Below, one piece after another: positions 32,412 to 42,572 of a stretch of DNA of 64,000 nucleotides. The notes below the pieces were generated by a model. It searched no databases. It saw only the letters and a program-made list of their open reading frames with translations, and had not been told where the DNA came from. Both the position numbers and the translations under genes were made by a program. The stretch's first letter is position 1, and each line of letters begins with the position of its first letter. Source of the stretch: Sarcocystis neurona (Eukaryota > Apicomplexa > Conoidasida > Eucoccidiorida > Sarcocystidae); contig KL647307.1 in the NCBI GenBank assembly GCA_000727475.1, forward strand, positions 577,555 through 641,554, given 5' to 3'.

Positions 32412-35040
32412 TCATTTTGACAAGAGTGTGTATGTGTGTCTGTGTCTGTTCCCGAGCTGCTCATGCGAGCAGCTCCTTCTTCTTCCTGCTGCACGTCTTG
32501 TTATCTTCTTTTCGTCCTCTTCTGCTGCTGCTGCTGCGAATGCTTCTCTTTCTCGTTCTCGTTTTCCTCTTTGAACTGACTGATTTCTTCCTTCTCTGGG
32601 GGGGACAGGAAGACTTACACGGTCGCGTGGAAGAGAAAAGCGGCTGCTCACCGACGAAGGGGAGGGCAACACCGCGCCGTCGCCACGCCTCCGCGGTGCT
32701 GCTGCTTCTGTTGGTGAGCAGCGCAGTTGGTCGTCAGTCGCAGCAGCGCTCGCCTCTGCACAGGACATGCAGCCCACCCCGCGCACCAGAAATCCCACTA
32801 CGAGACGCAGAAGGAGAGCCGTCGGCAGCAACACGTCGCGGCGACGGTGACGAGGAAGAAGAAAAAGAAGAGACAGCGGCAGTGCAGCAGGTGCGGCTGA
32901 GGTGCAGCAGCAGCAAGGAAAGATGACGGTGCGTCGCAGCAGCAAGAAAAGACGACGGTGCGACGCAGCAGCAGAAGCAGCACCAGCAGCCGGTGCAGCG
33001 GCAGCAGCGACGCAGGAGGACAGCAGACATACCAACACACACAGACGGCAGCAGCAGCAGTGGCAAGAGAATAAGCAGGAGCAGCAAGTTACGGGAATTC
33101 CCAGCTACATCCGCAGCAGCAGACGCAGCTGCGGCGCAGCAAGACACACCGAGCAGCAAGAAAGGCAGCCGCTGCAGCGCACACGAGGCGACAAGACGCA
33201 AGAAAAGCAGCAGCAGCAGCAATGGCTCCACAAAGTAGCAGCAGCAGCTAGCGCGCGGGGAGCAGCAGAGGCGGCAGAAACACTTGCTGAAGCAGCAGCA
33301 GCAACAGCAGCAGCAGCAAGGAGAGCAGGTGCATCGGCAGCCACAGCAGCAGCAGCAGGGACGGCAGCTGCGGCAGCGCGGACATTAGAAGCAGCAGGAG
33401 CCACAGCAGCAGCAAGGAGAGCAGGTGCAGCAGCAGGGAGAGCAGGTGCGGCTGCTGCAGACGAGGAGAGAGCGACACGGACACAGCAGGGGAGAATTTT
33501 TTGCACCGTAGAAATCCAGGTCCTAAACGCCCACGTATATATATATATATGTTAACACGTACACATACATGTATATGGGTAGGTTAGATATCCACATAGA
33601 TGGAGGAAGAGGCGCTAAGATGTTGACGTGTGAATGGGAGATAGGCGGTGCATGCATGCGAGAGGGGAGTCAAAAATTGTGTTGGGCTGTTTGCAGGCGG
33701 AGACACACCCGTCCGCACACATACGTCTCTACACACGAAAAATTTTAACTTTTTTAGCAGTTCAGAAATTCACCGACTTATTGTCACCTCTCCGGCAGCA
33801 GGTTCGCGGGATGTGCGTGCCCCGTTGCCACTCATAAACTCTGTGTTGCATGCGCTTCACAACCGTCTCTGTAGTTCTCCTGGACCTCTCCAAATATATA
33901 CACATATATATTATGATGTTGTCATCAGTCCTTAGTACATAGGCACACCCACGCATGTTCTCCTGGACCTATCTAATCTATACATATATATATTTGACGG
34001 TCCTTAGTACATAGACACACCCGTGCAGGCTCTCCTGGACCTACCCATACATATATATACAAATGAGTATTTAAACGGCCCTGAGAACATAGAGATACCC
34101 ATGCAAGAGGGTTTCTGCTGCACATATATATATATATATATCGTGGAAGTTCTAGGACACAGAGACAGTTCAACATGTGTGGCTCGTGAAAGCCCGCGTA
34201 TACACACATATATCTTGATATGTCTGAAGGCATACACACATCCTGGTCCGTAGATATATATGCATATATTGATCTCCTGCATTTTCTTATTACCTTCATA
34301 TATCACCACTTAAGGCGCCTGCGCCCACACATACACATACATATATATATATATATATCAATACACACACACACACACACAAATTTCTAATGAGGTATAC
34401 AAGTCCACACACGTGGTAGCTGCGTCTGTGTACACATGCAGCCTCCTGCAGGTACATATGTAGATACCTCCTACGAGTCCATATCGGTTCTCTGTTGTGA
34501 AGAATCAAAGAGTGTGATACACGCATACTAACGTATATATTCGTATTCAGACACGAGTAAAGGGGAAGCCGTACACACCAGTGTATATACACATACAACT
34601 ACTCGAAGGTAGTCCATACATATATATATATATATCAAGATATATATATGTAGGTATGTAACTATTAAACGGTAGTCCACACATATCAGTACACACATAT
34701 ATATATATATATTCTGCTATGTACACATGCGTGCGTGTGGGTGTTGCCAACGTCCACTGCCAGTAGTTGCATGCATGCGTGTGGGGTTTGTGTGGGGACG
34801 CCGAGCGCGGGTGGACGCGACGGTGAAGAGAAGACTCCCCCTCGAGACTTCACGTTGTACGAGGAGACGGAGAGGACCAGAAGGGGTCGCAGACTTACGA
34901 CTTGCTGCTGTTTGGCTGCTTCTCCGGCAGTCTGCTGCTGCTGCTGCTGCGCTGGTGCTGTTGCTCCGCTGGGGCTGCTGTCGGCGCTGCTGCTGCTTCT
35001 CCTGCGGCGGCAGCTGCTCGGTAGACGCAGGGGAACTCAT
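32412..35040 (-). CDS. Gln/Ser/Ala-rich split gene, unidentified
   Basis: Exon 1 (34899-35040) starts at an ATG and encodes MSSPASTEQLPPQEKQQQ then Ala and Ser runs, ending one base into a codon at a strong GTAAGT donor. Exon 2 (33788-33840, acceptor ATGCAACACAG, donor GTGACA) supplies two bases and reads FMSGNGARTSREPAAGE. A later exon starts at 32755 after GTCCTGTGCAG (ASAAATDDQLRCSPTEAAA...). It either stops at a GTAAGT donor at 32619 or reads on, Arg/Lys/Glu-rich, to a stop at 32412. One exon ending in phase 1 is still missing between 32756 and 33787, where Ala-rich frames are open. The protein looks disordered. No domain recognised. Confidence 0.45.
32880..33480 (+). repeat. CAG/GCA array
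   Basis: CAG and GCA runs with approximate sub-repeats (GCAGCAGCAAGGAGAGCAGGTGC-like) at about 33300-33450. Probably intronic or partly coding (Ala) for the minus-strand gene; the plus-strand Gln/Ala frame at 32902-33555 is not supported by splice or start signals. Confidence 0.6.
33868..34115. repeat. Minisatellite, about 75-85 bp unit
   Basis: Three imperfect tandem copies, each with TTCTCCTGGACCT at one end, a TA tract, and a GGTCCTTAGTACATAG-like end with ACACCC. The third copy is more diverged, and a decayed copy may continue to about 34170. It lies in the large first intron of the 32.4-35.0 kb gene. Confidence 0.65.
34120..34720. repeat. TA/CA microsatellites
   Basis: Repeated (TA)n and (CA)n tracts, for example about 34340-34382, inside the first intron of the 32.4-35.0 kb gene. 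Confidence 0.7.
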
Positions 35041-35099
35041 CTTCGATTTCTCGTCAACTCTTCCGAACTTCGTTTCACCACCCCGGCGTGGACTCGAAG

Positions 35100-35600
35100 G
35101 GCAGCCAGTCCCTTTCACTTCTTATCACATACAATATATCTGTGTAACGCCTATACTGCACATCTATACTGAGGCATACCCCCACCTCACTTCCAGTTGC
35201 GATGCATGCGTATACTAGCAGCTACGCCTGGGTTCATATCCACATAGATCTGGCGATGGAGCGGGTGATGTGCTATTATAGGGGACCGCGCGTCTAAGAT
35301 GTATACACGTGGATATTCCCTTATTCATACATATACGTCCACACATGCATATGAGTAGATGTGCGTATCCGCGTACAAAGAGAAGTCAATAGATAGATCA
35401 GCAAAGCCGCCGCACCAACCAGTACATACGCGCAGACACGTACCCCTCTACACCTACATATGATAGGACATCCATATCTATACGTGCATAGCAGTGACTA
35501 TCCCTCTGTTTATACATGTATGTACGCACCCCCGTGGCCCCACGCAGGTAGGTTGAGACGGCTTTGTTCTCCAGTATATAGACGTACAGACGTACATTTC
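35100..35600. other. Intergenic spacer
   Basis: Mixed and TA-rich sequence between the start of the 32.4-35.0 kb gene and the terminal exon at 35.65 kb. No gene seen. Confidence 0.45.
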
Positions 35601-35645
35601 TACGTACCCATATATGTGTATACGTACATAACACCGACGCGCTGT

Positions 35646-35934
35646 CTACAGCTCTATACAAGTAATATAGGTGGGCAGCACTATCAAGAGAGATATATCC
35701 ACGTCTCCTTCGGCCTGTAAGACGCACACATGTACGTGTTAATATGTCGTTGTTTTGTTCGCCAGCTGCGGTGCTGCAGACATCCGCAGAAAGAGAGGCC
35801 CTTCGCAGACGCCCGCTAGCTGCTAGACGGCCATAGCTGCCTGTGTGGGGCGGACGCAGAGACGAATGTACGGAGAAAAGACTGGCTAGCTGGTGTGCGC
35901 CTGCGAAGGTTTGGAGAGGCAAATAGACGCCCTC
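35646..35934 (-). CDS. Last two exons of an unidentified gene
   Basis: Exon 35872-35934 (63 nt, phase 0; reads EGVYLPLQTFAGAHQLASLF then S; donor GTACAT) joins in phase to exon 35646-35714 (acceptor TGTGCGTCTTACAG), which reads AEGDVDISLLIVLPTYITCI, EL and a TAG stop. Both are non-repetitive and hydrophobic/amphipathic. Upstream exons should lie above 35.94 kb (RIAAELASSDAC near 36.01-36.05 kb is one candidate). The 223-codon ORF that spans this region in another frame is probably not the true reading. Family unknown. Confidence 0.45.
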
Positions 35935-36049
35935 CTCCAGGTGGCGACGTCGCAGGAGTGTGTTGTCTCTGTATGTGCTGTGTGTGGGTGCGGAAGATAT
36001 ATACGCATGCATGCATCGCTGCTGGCGAGCTCTGCGGCTATGCGTCTGC

Positions 36050-37560
36050 AACAGCAGAGAGGAGGACACACGCAGGTCGGCCGCTCTCTACCACTTCGCA
36101 CATATCCACACGAATATCCACGTACTGGCGGCCAGCTTTCTGGCCCTGCAGCTGCATACGCATATATATATGTTTGCAGAGAAGGGGAGGGCGACACGCA
36201 CACAGAGAAGCGGCTAGGGCTGCGGAGATTTATTTACGACGAAGCAGAAGGAGATGTCTCGAGCAGCGCTGTGGGGAGGGGGAGACGCATGCACAGAAGA
36301 AGAGAGCAGCACATAATATGTCGAGCAGTGGCTGGCCCACGGCTTCTTCTACGTATTGGCAGGCGACAGCAGCGGTTGGTCCGAGACTTCTACGTAGTAG
36401 GACGTGTGCAGTCGCATTTGAGAACATGCTGGTGGCCAGCGATGGTAATGATGGACATACACAGAGAGTCCTCTACGTGGCCACTACCTCCATACGCATA
36501 TACACATGCAAATACAGAGAGAGAGAGGAGGGCATACGTGGCCTGCCCTGCGGCCATAGTAGAGAGACCGCAGAGGAGAGTACTGGCGTGTCCTGCTGGC
36601 GGGCTCGTTTCTTGAAGGCAGTTCGCTACGCCTCGTGCAGAAGGGGAAGTCCACCTCATCCAGGCGAGAACACGCCTCGGAGCAACGCATGCATGCATGC
36701 GCATGCATAGAGAGAGACGCAGAGACCAAGTGCTCTGCCACGCCCAAGGAAGGTGTTGTCGTGGGGGTACGAATTTCCCGGGGCGCCTTTCTACGTGGTG
36801 GAAGTTCCCCAAGTCATAGTCTACATACAGATGTAGACGGTGAGTACATAAAGAAGGAGTGCACGTGCGTTGTGTCTCTGTCTACCAAGTCTTAGAGAAA
36901 GGGAGACCGCGATTATATGGAAGACACACACATGTGCTGTGGCTGTGTCTGTACAGCAGAATCTCCCACTATACACACATGTGTGTATACGGTGACTACA
37001 TAGGATAGATGACCGTGTGCTGGGGCTGCGTAGAGTTCCCCATGGACAGGAAACTTCTACGGAAGCGAGCTGGTATTCGTACATGCAGGGGGTCCTCTAC
37101 TGTTGAGAGAGACACGCAGACGAAGAAGAGAGGAAGAGAGTTACACAGAGATCGAACAGGTCTATAAAAATGAAAACGTGTGTGTGTATACATGCGTGTG
37201 TACGTGTGCGCCTACACGGGTAATGACGTAGACAGCAACACGGCATCCGTCGACAGATGTACATCAAAACACACATCTACGCATATGTATGGAGTCCACG
37301 TGTGTAGACCTGTGCTGGCATGCACGTGTACCTGTTCGTCATGCGTGTATTGGGTGAACAACTGCAAACCTCCCTCTCCTGCAGCAGCAACAGCAGCAGA
37401 CGCCTTGTCTCCTTCTATACGTACACAGATGTATGTATATGGAGGCGCACGCGTAAGTGCGAAGATTAATGGATGTATACAGATGTACATGTGTGTGTAT
37501 GTATGTACATACGTATGTACGTGTGTCTCGAGATTATGTATGGAGACTATGCGACTGGAG
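36050..37560. other. Unresolved region
   Basis: Open frames on both strands (plus 35893-36615 and 35895-36710; minus 36390-36812, 36484-36747), with coding-like pieces such as SRLDEVDFPFCTRRSELPSR on the minus strand and SCWRARFLKAVRYASCRRGS on the plus strand. It is likely to hold upstream exons of the 35.65-35.93 kb gene. From about 36.9 kb it becomes microsatellite-rich. Confidence 0.3.
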
Positions 37561-37599
37561 GTAGACACGCTTCACCGGCTCCTTCCGGATGCCGCTGTC

Positions 37600-37930
37600 T
37601 TCCCCGCGTGCAAGGCGTCTGCTGCTGTTGCTGCTGCTGGAGACGGACGAGTGTCACGGCGGTGGGGCGCGTGCTCTGCTGCAGAGGCGCAAGCGCCGCT
37701 GCTCCAGCGGTCTGCTACGCCTCTTGCTGCTCCTGCGGCTCCACTGCAGAACTGCTGCTCTTCCTGCTCTTGGTGTTGTGATGCGGTCGCGCGCCTCTTG
37801 CTGCTTCTGTTGTTCTGCTACGCCTCTTCCTGCTCCTGCTGCTGTACTGCAGCAACGCTGCGCTTGCTGCGGCGCTCCTGCTGCGCCTGCTGCTGTGGCT
37901 GCGTCGGCGGGTCGGCAGCCCCTCGGACGG
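37600..37930 (+). repeat. CTG/TGC-rich block
   Basis: CTGCTG/TGCTGC clusters. The plus frame reads Cys/Leu/Ala and the minus frame Gln/Ser/Ala. It lies just downstream of the stop of the minus-strand exon that begins at 38200. Confidence 0.55.
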
Positions 37931-37959
37931 TCCCTGCTGTGCCCCCGCGGAAAATAGAT

Positions 37960-38200
37960 CTAGTTGCGACTCCCCCTCATATTACCACACAGAGGGCACT
38001 CGAGAACTGCGCTCAAATTTTGCTGGCCACCAGAGTACCCAGGCGTACAAGTGATAGCGCTCCTGCCGGCGTTCTGCTGCAGGCGTGCACCTGCTGCTGT
38101 TGTCGCTGGGGGCACCGCCGAGGCGTCACGAAGATATTGAGTGAGGAGCAGGCAGGCTTCCGGGGTCTGCAGCAAATACTTTCGACGCAGTAGTTTTCCT
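37960..38200 (-). CDS. Terminal exon of an unidentified gene
   Basis: Follows a strong pyrimidine tract and acceptor (TCTTTCTCTGCCTCTGTGCTAG). It opens with one base completing a codon, then reads GKLLRRKYLLQTPEACLLLT, QYLRDASAVPPATTAAGARL and a Gly/Asn/Ser tail to a stop at 37960. A likely upstream coding stretch, 38240-38340, reads SSEGRSVGQLLEPNAVPQLL. No family recognised. Confidence 0.42.
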
Positions 38201-38419
38201 CTAGCACAGAGGCAGAGAAAGAGACGGAAAGTTGGAGGTTCGCGAGGGAAGAACAACTGTAGCAACGGCAGCAACTGAGGGACTGCGTTGGGCTCGAGAA
38301 GTTGTCCCACACTTCTCCCCTCGGAACTTGAAACTTGTGGAAGAAGTGATTCAGACGGAAAGACGTTATTGGTAAGGAGAGTTTGACGATTGAAACAAAA
38401 GAGAGAAGCGAAGTTATTA

Positions 38420-39175
38420 CTTGCAGAGGCCAACTGGGCTCTGCCGCTCGGTGCCCACACCGCGCCGTAGTAGTACACATGTGTCTTCACCGGAGAAGGC
38501 AGCGCGCGACGTGAAGCGCAGGAAAAAAAAAGTAGACACCCCACTTCAACACGGCGAAGACTGCCGAGCAGAATGCGACAACAGCAAGGACGTGCGAAGC
38601 TGCAAATCGGCAATCACGGGAAGAGGAGTGGGTGGCGGGAGCGGTATGGATAGAAAAGGAGCGGCAGCGGAGACGCGGGGCGTCGTGTCACTGGCAGAGT
38701 TGGGAGAACCTTCTTATGGAGAGAAAATGGCGGCTGGCGCGCTCTGCTGGAGTTTTCCGTAAATGGCCGCTCGACGAAGAAGGCTGTCATCAGCTCGGCA
38801 GCGCAGCCGAGACGCCACGTACACACCGGCAGCAAGGAGAGACACGAGGCGGGCGGAGAGGCACTTGTCTGCAGCAGAGAGACGCAAAAAAGAAACTTGC
38901 CAGTCCTTCCTGGCAGCAGTGTAAATATCCGTCGAAGTGCCGGGAAAGACGTGGCAGCTAGACGGAGAAGTTGACTGTCCGCATGCTGGGTCGCGGACGG
39001 CGTGTTGCGCAGCAGCAGCGCCAGCACCACCAGGCGCCGCAGCAGCAGAGGACGAGCTCGCACCACACACTACCGTACGCCCGGAGCGAGAATATAGAGA
39101 GAGAGCAAAAGGGAGAAACTCCTTTTGCTCTCGAGCGCTTGGGCGGTGACATCTGAAAAGGTGGGAGACCCTCAA
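38420..39175 (-). CDS. Candidate 5' part of the same minus-strand gene
   Basis: Open minus-strand frame (38714-39175) with an Ala/Ser run followed by non-repetitive VFPGTSTDIYTAARKDWQVS and RLSAADKCLSARLVSLLAAG. Overlapping frames on both strands are also open, and no splice link to 38200 was established. Confidence 0.27.
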
Positions 39176-40836
39176 ACGGTGCCTGTATGTGTAGGTGTGT
39201 GTCTGACAGCACGAAGGTGCACAGAAGAGAGCTGCCCGCGAGCAACGAAGGCCATTGCACCACGACGGTAGTACGGGGCTGCGGGCAGCAGCTGTGTCAG
39301 AAGGTCCCCTGTAGTGTCGCGATGCTTCTGTAGTGGTGATGCTGCTACAGGAGAGATGCTGGTAGCGCGATTCTGCTGCTGCAACGACGCTGCTGCTGCG
39401 GCTGCCACGCTTCTGCTAAAGTAACAAGGCAGCTGCTGATCCAATGTCGCTGGCGCTGCGATGCTGCTGCTGCTGAAGTACTGCTGCTGCTGCAACGCTG
39501 GTGCTGCCGTAGTGCTGCAGCTGCTGGAGCATTGCAGAGGCAATGCTGCTGCAATGCTGCTGTGCTGCTGTTGCTGCCGTTGCAGTGCTGCTGCCGTGTT
39601 GCAATGTTGCTGGTGTTGCAATGCTGCTCCCGTGTTGTTGCTGCAACACAGCCGAGAGAACTTGTTGCGGCGCCACTGCTGCTGCGCTGGGACTGCTGTT
39701 GCTGGTCTTGCTGGTGGCTTGCTGCTCGTGCTGCACCGGATCTCCTGCTGCCGCAGCGCGATGGTGATGGCTGGTCTGCTGCTGTGAGCCGCCGTTTCCT
39801 CGCAGTGTACTCTATCTCTGTGTGTGATAAAGTCGCCCACACGTCGCAGCTGCTGCTTTTGTTTGCTGCAGGCAGCCCAGCAGCAGGACCACTGGTAGAG
39901 AGCCACTACACATGCGTGTGTGGAGACAACTGCTGCTGTGCTTCTTCCCCTCCTCTTTTTCTGCAAGTGGGGGGGGCCTCGTGCTGCAGCGCACCCTGTC
40001 GTTCACCAAGTCCACATCTCCCGCTTTTCTACTGCTGGCTGCCCTTCTCTCCGTCGTTTCTTCTTCACTTCTGCTCCGTCCTCGCGCTTCTTCCTCCTGG
40101 TCGCACGGTGCCTTCCACCACTTCCCGGCTGTCCGCACGCCGGAAGCCGTCTCTTCTGCAGGGAGAAGAGGGCGCCGTGCAGCACAACCACAGGCGTGTG
40201 TCTATCTGTCGTTGTGTCTGCCGGGCGAAGAAATCACGACTTTTACTTCCGCTGCCTACTACGCACTTTACCTTCGAATAACATTTGGCTCTGTGTCTGT
40301 TCTTGCTGCTGACCTCCTCCTTCCCTCTCCTCTTTTCGCCTTTTCCGCAAACTTCCGGTGTACGTACACTTGAAACGACGTGTGCGTGTGTGTGGGGTGT
40401 GTGCGCGTTGTGCGCGAGCCGCATATCTGAAGGAATTCCCCCCGTCTCCGTCTTCTTTTCGGCTTGTACTTGGCGACAAAAACTTCCCTTTCCCCTCCCT
40501 TTCCTTGCAAATTTTCGCATCCGTCACTTCTCCCCCGCCCTCCTCCGTCCCGCCTGCTCGCCCCCTGCTGTTCTCGTGTCGTGCCCGAATTTTTCTCGTC
40601 GGTGCTGCTGCCTCTCCCCCTCCGTCTCTTCGTGTATGTGTGTGGAGGTGACGAAGCCGCAGCAACAGCAGCAGCGTTTTGACTCGACGCTGTTCAAAGT
40701 CGCGCGTACACATCGCGCCTCCTGCAGCGCAGATGCGCCGCCGCGTCTTCCCCCACGAGTCTAGCTGCTGCTCCTCCTTCTCTGCGTACACGAGGCCCCG
40801 CAGCTGCTTCTCCATTGCCGGGGCACCGACACACAC
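39172..40836 (-). CDS. Candidate gene with Gln/Ala/Ser block, unidentified
   Basis: Several minus-strand frames suggest one split gene. Near the 5' end, an ATG at 40815 opens MEKQLRGLVYAEKEEQQLDS then GKTRRRICAAGGAMCTRDFE, a compact helical-looking start. Basic and acidic sequence follows at 40243-40600 (VTDAKICKEREGKGK) and 39900-40130 (KAPCDQEEEARGRSRSEEET). The 3' part (39172-39966) has CAACAC/CAGCAG-encoded Gln/His/Ala repeats and ends with MAFVARGQLSSVHLRAVRHT before the stop. Exon junctions are not resolved, and some of this span is probably intron. Confidence 0.35.
39440..39670 (+). repeat. Imperfect TGCTGCAATG tandem repeats
   Basis: Repeats of CTGCTGCAATG/TGTTGCAATG, giving Gln/His/Ala/Thr/Asn-rich frames on the minus strand. 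Confidence 0.65.
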
Positions 40837-41024
40837 AGAGATGCATGCGGCTCTCTGTCAGCAAATACGAATACAAAACGAAAGCAGCTCCTATCTATCT
40901 TCTCTTACGGACAAGTGTGTGAGCCCCACACGTATGCGTATGCACACACAAAAAAGGGCGCGCAAACTTCGGAACCTCCCTTCTCTCTCTTTCTACAGAC
41001 ATATATGTCGCGTCGGATTTTTTC

Positions 41025-41198
41025 CTCTCCCTCTATATATATTTATATATGTGTGAGGTCGCAACCTCCCCTCTCTCTCTATGTATATACATACATACAT
41101 ATATATATGTATATGTGTGCGGTTGCAACCTCCCCTCTCTCTCTATGTATATACATACATATATATATATGTATATGTGTGCCGTCGCAACCTCCCCG

Positions 41199-41230
<32 letters not shown>

Positions 41231-41370
41231 GTGAGGTCGCAACCTCCCCTTTCTCTCTCCCTCTATACATACATACATATATATACATATATATATACAT
41301 GTATATATATGTATATAGGTGCTGTCGCAACCTCCCCTTTCTCTCTCTCTATACATATATATATGTAAGT
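41025..41370. repeat. Minisatellite, about 60-75 bp unit
   Basis: Five tandem imperfect copies of a unit with GTCGCAACCTCCCC, a TCTCTC tract, then TATA/CATA and TATGTGTG. Copies begin near 41058, 41121, 41185, 41237 and 41322. Confidence 0.85.
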
Positions 41371-42050
41371 ATGGGTGTGTGCTGCTGTGTGGCACTTTTT
41401 TTGAAGCAGGTGTAGAGGGGTAGACATGTCTGTGTGTAGGGAAGAGTTTCTTTTCAGCAGGTGACGTCTTGACGGACAGGAAGGTGTACGTACACACACA
41501 TACCACCCGCTGCTTAACAGCCGACCGATGAATAAATGCAGGTGCCCCCTCCTCTCCCTTTTTTCCTCTTCCTCTGCGTCTCTTTTAATGTCTGCAACTC
41601 CGTCTACACACATATATACCTGCGCACATACGTGTCTAGGAGTAGAGCGTTAATGGGGCCTCTCTTTTGAGTGTGTGTGGCTAATTGCTGTTGCATGCGT
41701 GACAGGGCAGGTAGAAATAACGACGGCCCCGGTGGGTATGTATCCGTTGATATATGCACTCATCTTCTCCCACCCATATTACAGCCATCCATATTACAGA
41801 TGCATGCATGCCCCGCATGTTTATTCATTCACCGAGTATACATTGGCGAGAACAAACTCTATATTCGTCTATCTATATGCGTGTATGTAGAGCCAGCTAC
41901 ACGTAGAAGAACTCACCTATATAAATGTAGTTGGAGATGTACCTGTACATACATATATATGTAGGTGTATACGTGGATGAGTGTATTTTCTGTAGGTATT
42001 TGTGTGTAGAGAGAAGCACGTGAGAGTTTGTGAAGAAGTTTAGTGAGATT
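41371..42050. other. Intergenic region, no gene seen
   Basis: Mixed and TA/GT-rich sequence between the minisatellite and the repeat-rich start of the large plus-strand gene. Short frames only. Confidence 0.45.
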
Positions 42051-42059
42051 CGCTCACTC

Positions 42060-42440
42060 ACGTGTGTTGTAGCCTACGTAGTGGCAGCAGCGACCTTGTC
42101 ACCGGCGTTTGTTGCTGCTTCTTTTTCTTCTGCTGCCTTCTGCTTCGTAGGCGGCTGGTGCCGCTTGTTGCCCCGCGCACGGCTCGTGCTGTCGCTGCTG
42201 CGGCTGCTATTGCGCTACTACTGCTGCTGTTGCTGTGTTGCTGGGGTTTCTTCTGCTGTCGCTCCGGCTGCTCTGTGACTTGCTGCTGTTGCTGCTGCTC
42301 CAGGTGCTTCTGCTGCTGCTCGTGCTGCTGCCCTCTCATTTGCTGCTCCTGTGCTGAGCTGTGCTACTGCTGCTGCTACTGTTGCTTGTAATGCCTGCGT
42401 ATCCCAGCTGCGGCTCCCGTTCTTTCCTGCTTGCTGCAGC
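42060..42440 (+). repeat. CTG/TGC-rich block
   Basis: CTGCTG clusters. Minus-strand frames (42058-42339, 42218-42631) are Gln/Ala/Ser-rich and could be part of a small minus-strand gene (reading LLLQQAGKNGSRSWDTQALQ), or 5' flank of the plus-strand gene. Confidence 0.45.
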
Positions 42441-42572
42441 AGCAGCTCGTCCCGTGCTGCTGAGGAGTCCTTCGACGGAAGCGAAAGATGGGAAGGGGTG
42501 CCTCTGCTGCGAAAAAGCGCATGCGGACAAAGCGCTGACAAGCTGCAAAGGCCGAGCAGCCGATCGCCATAG

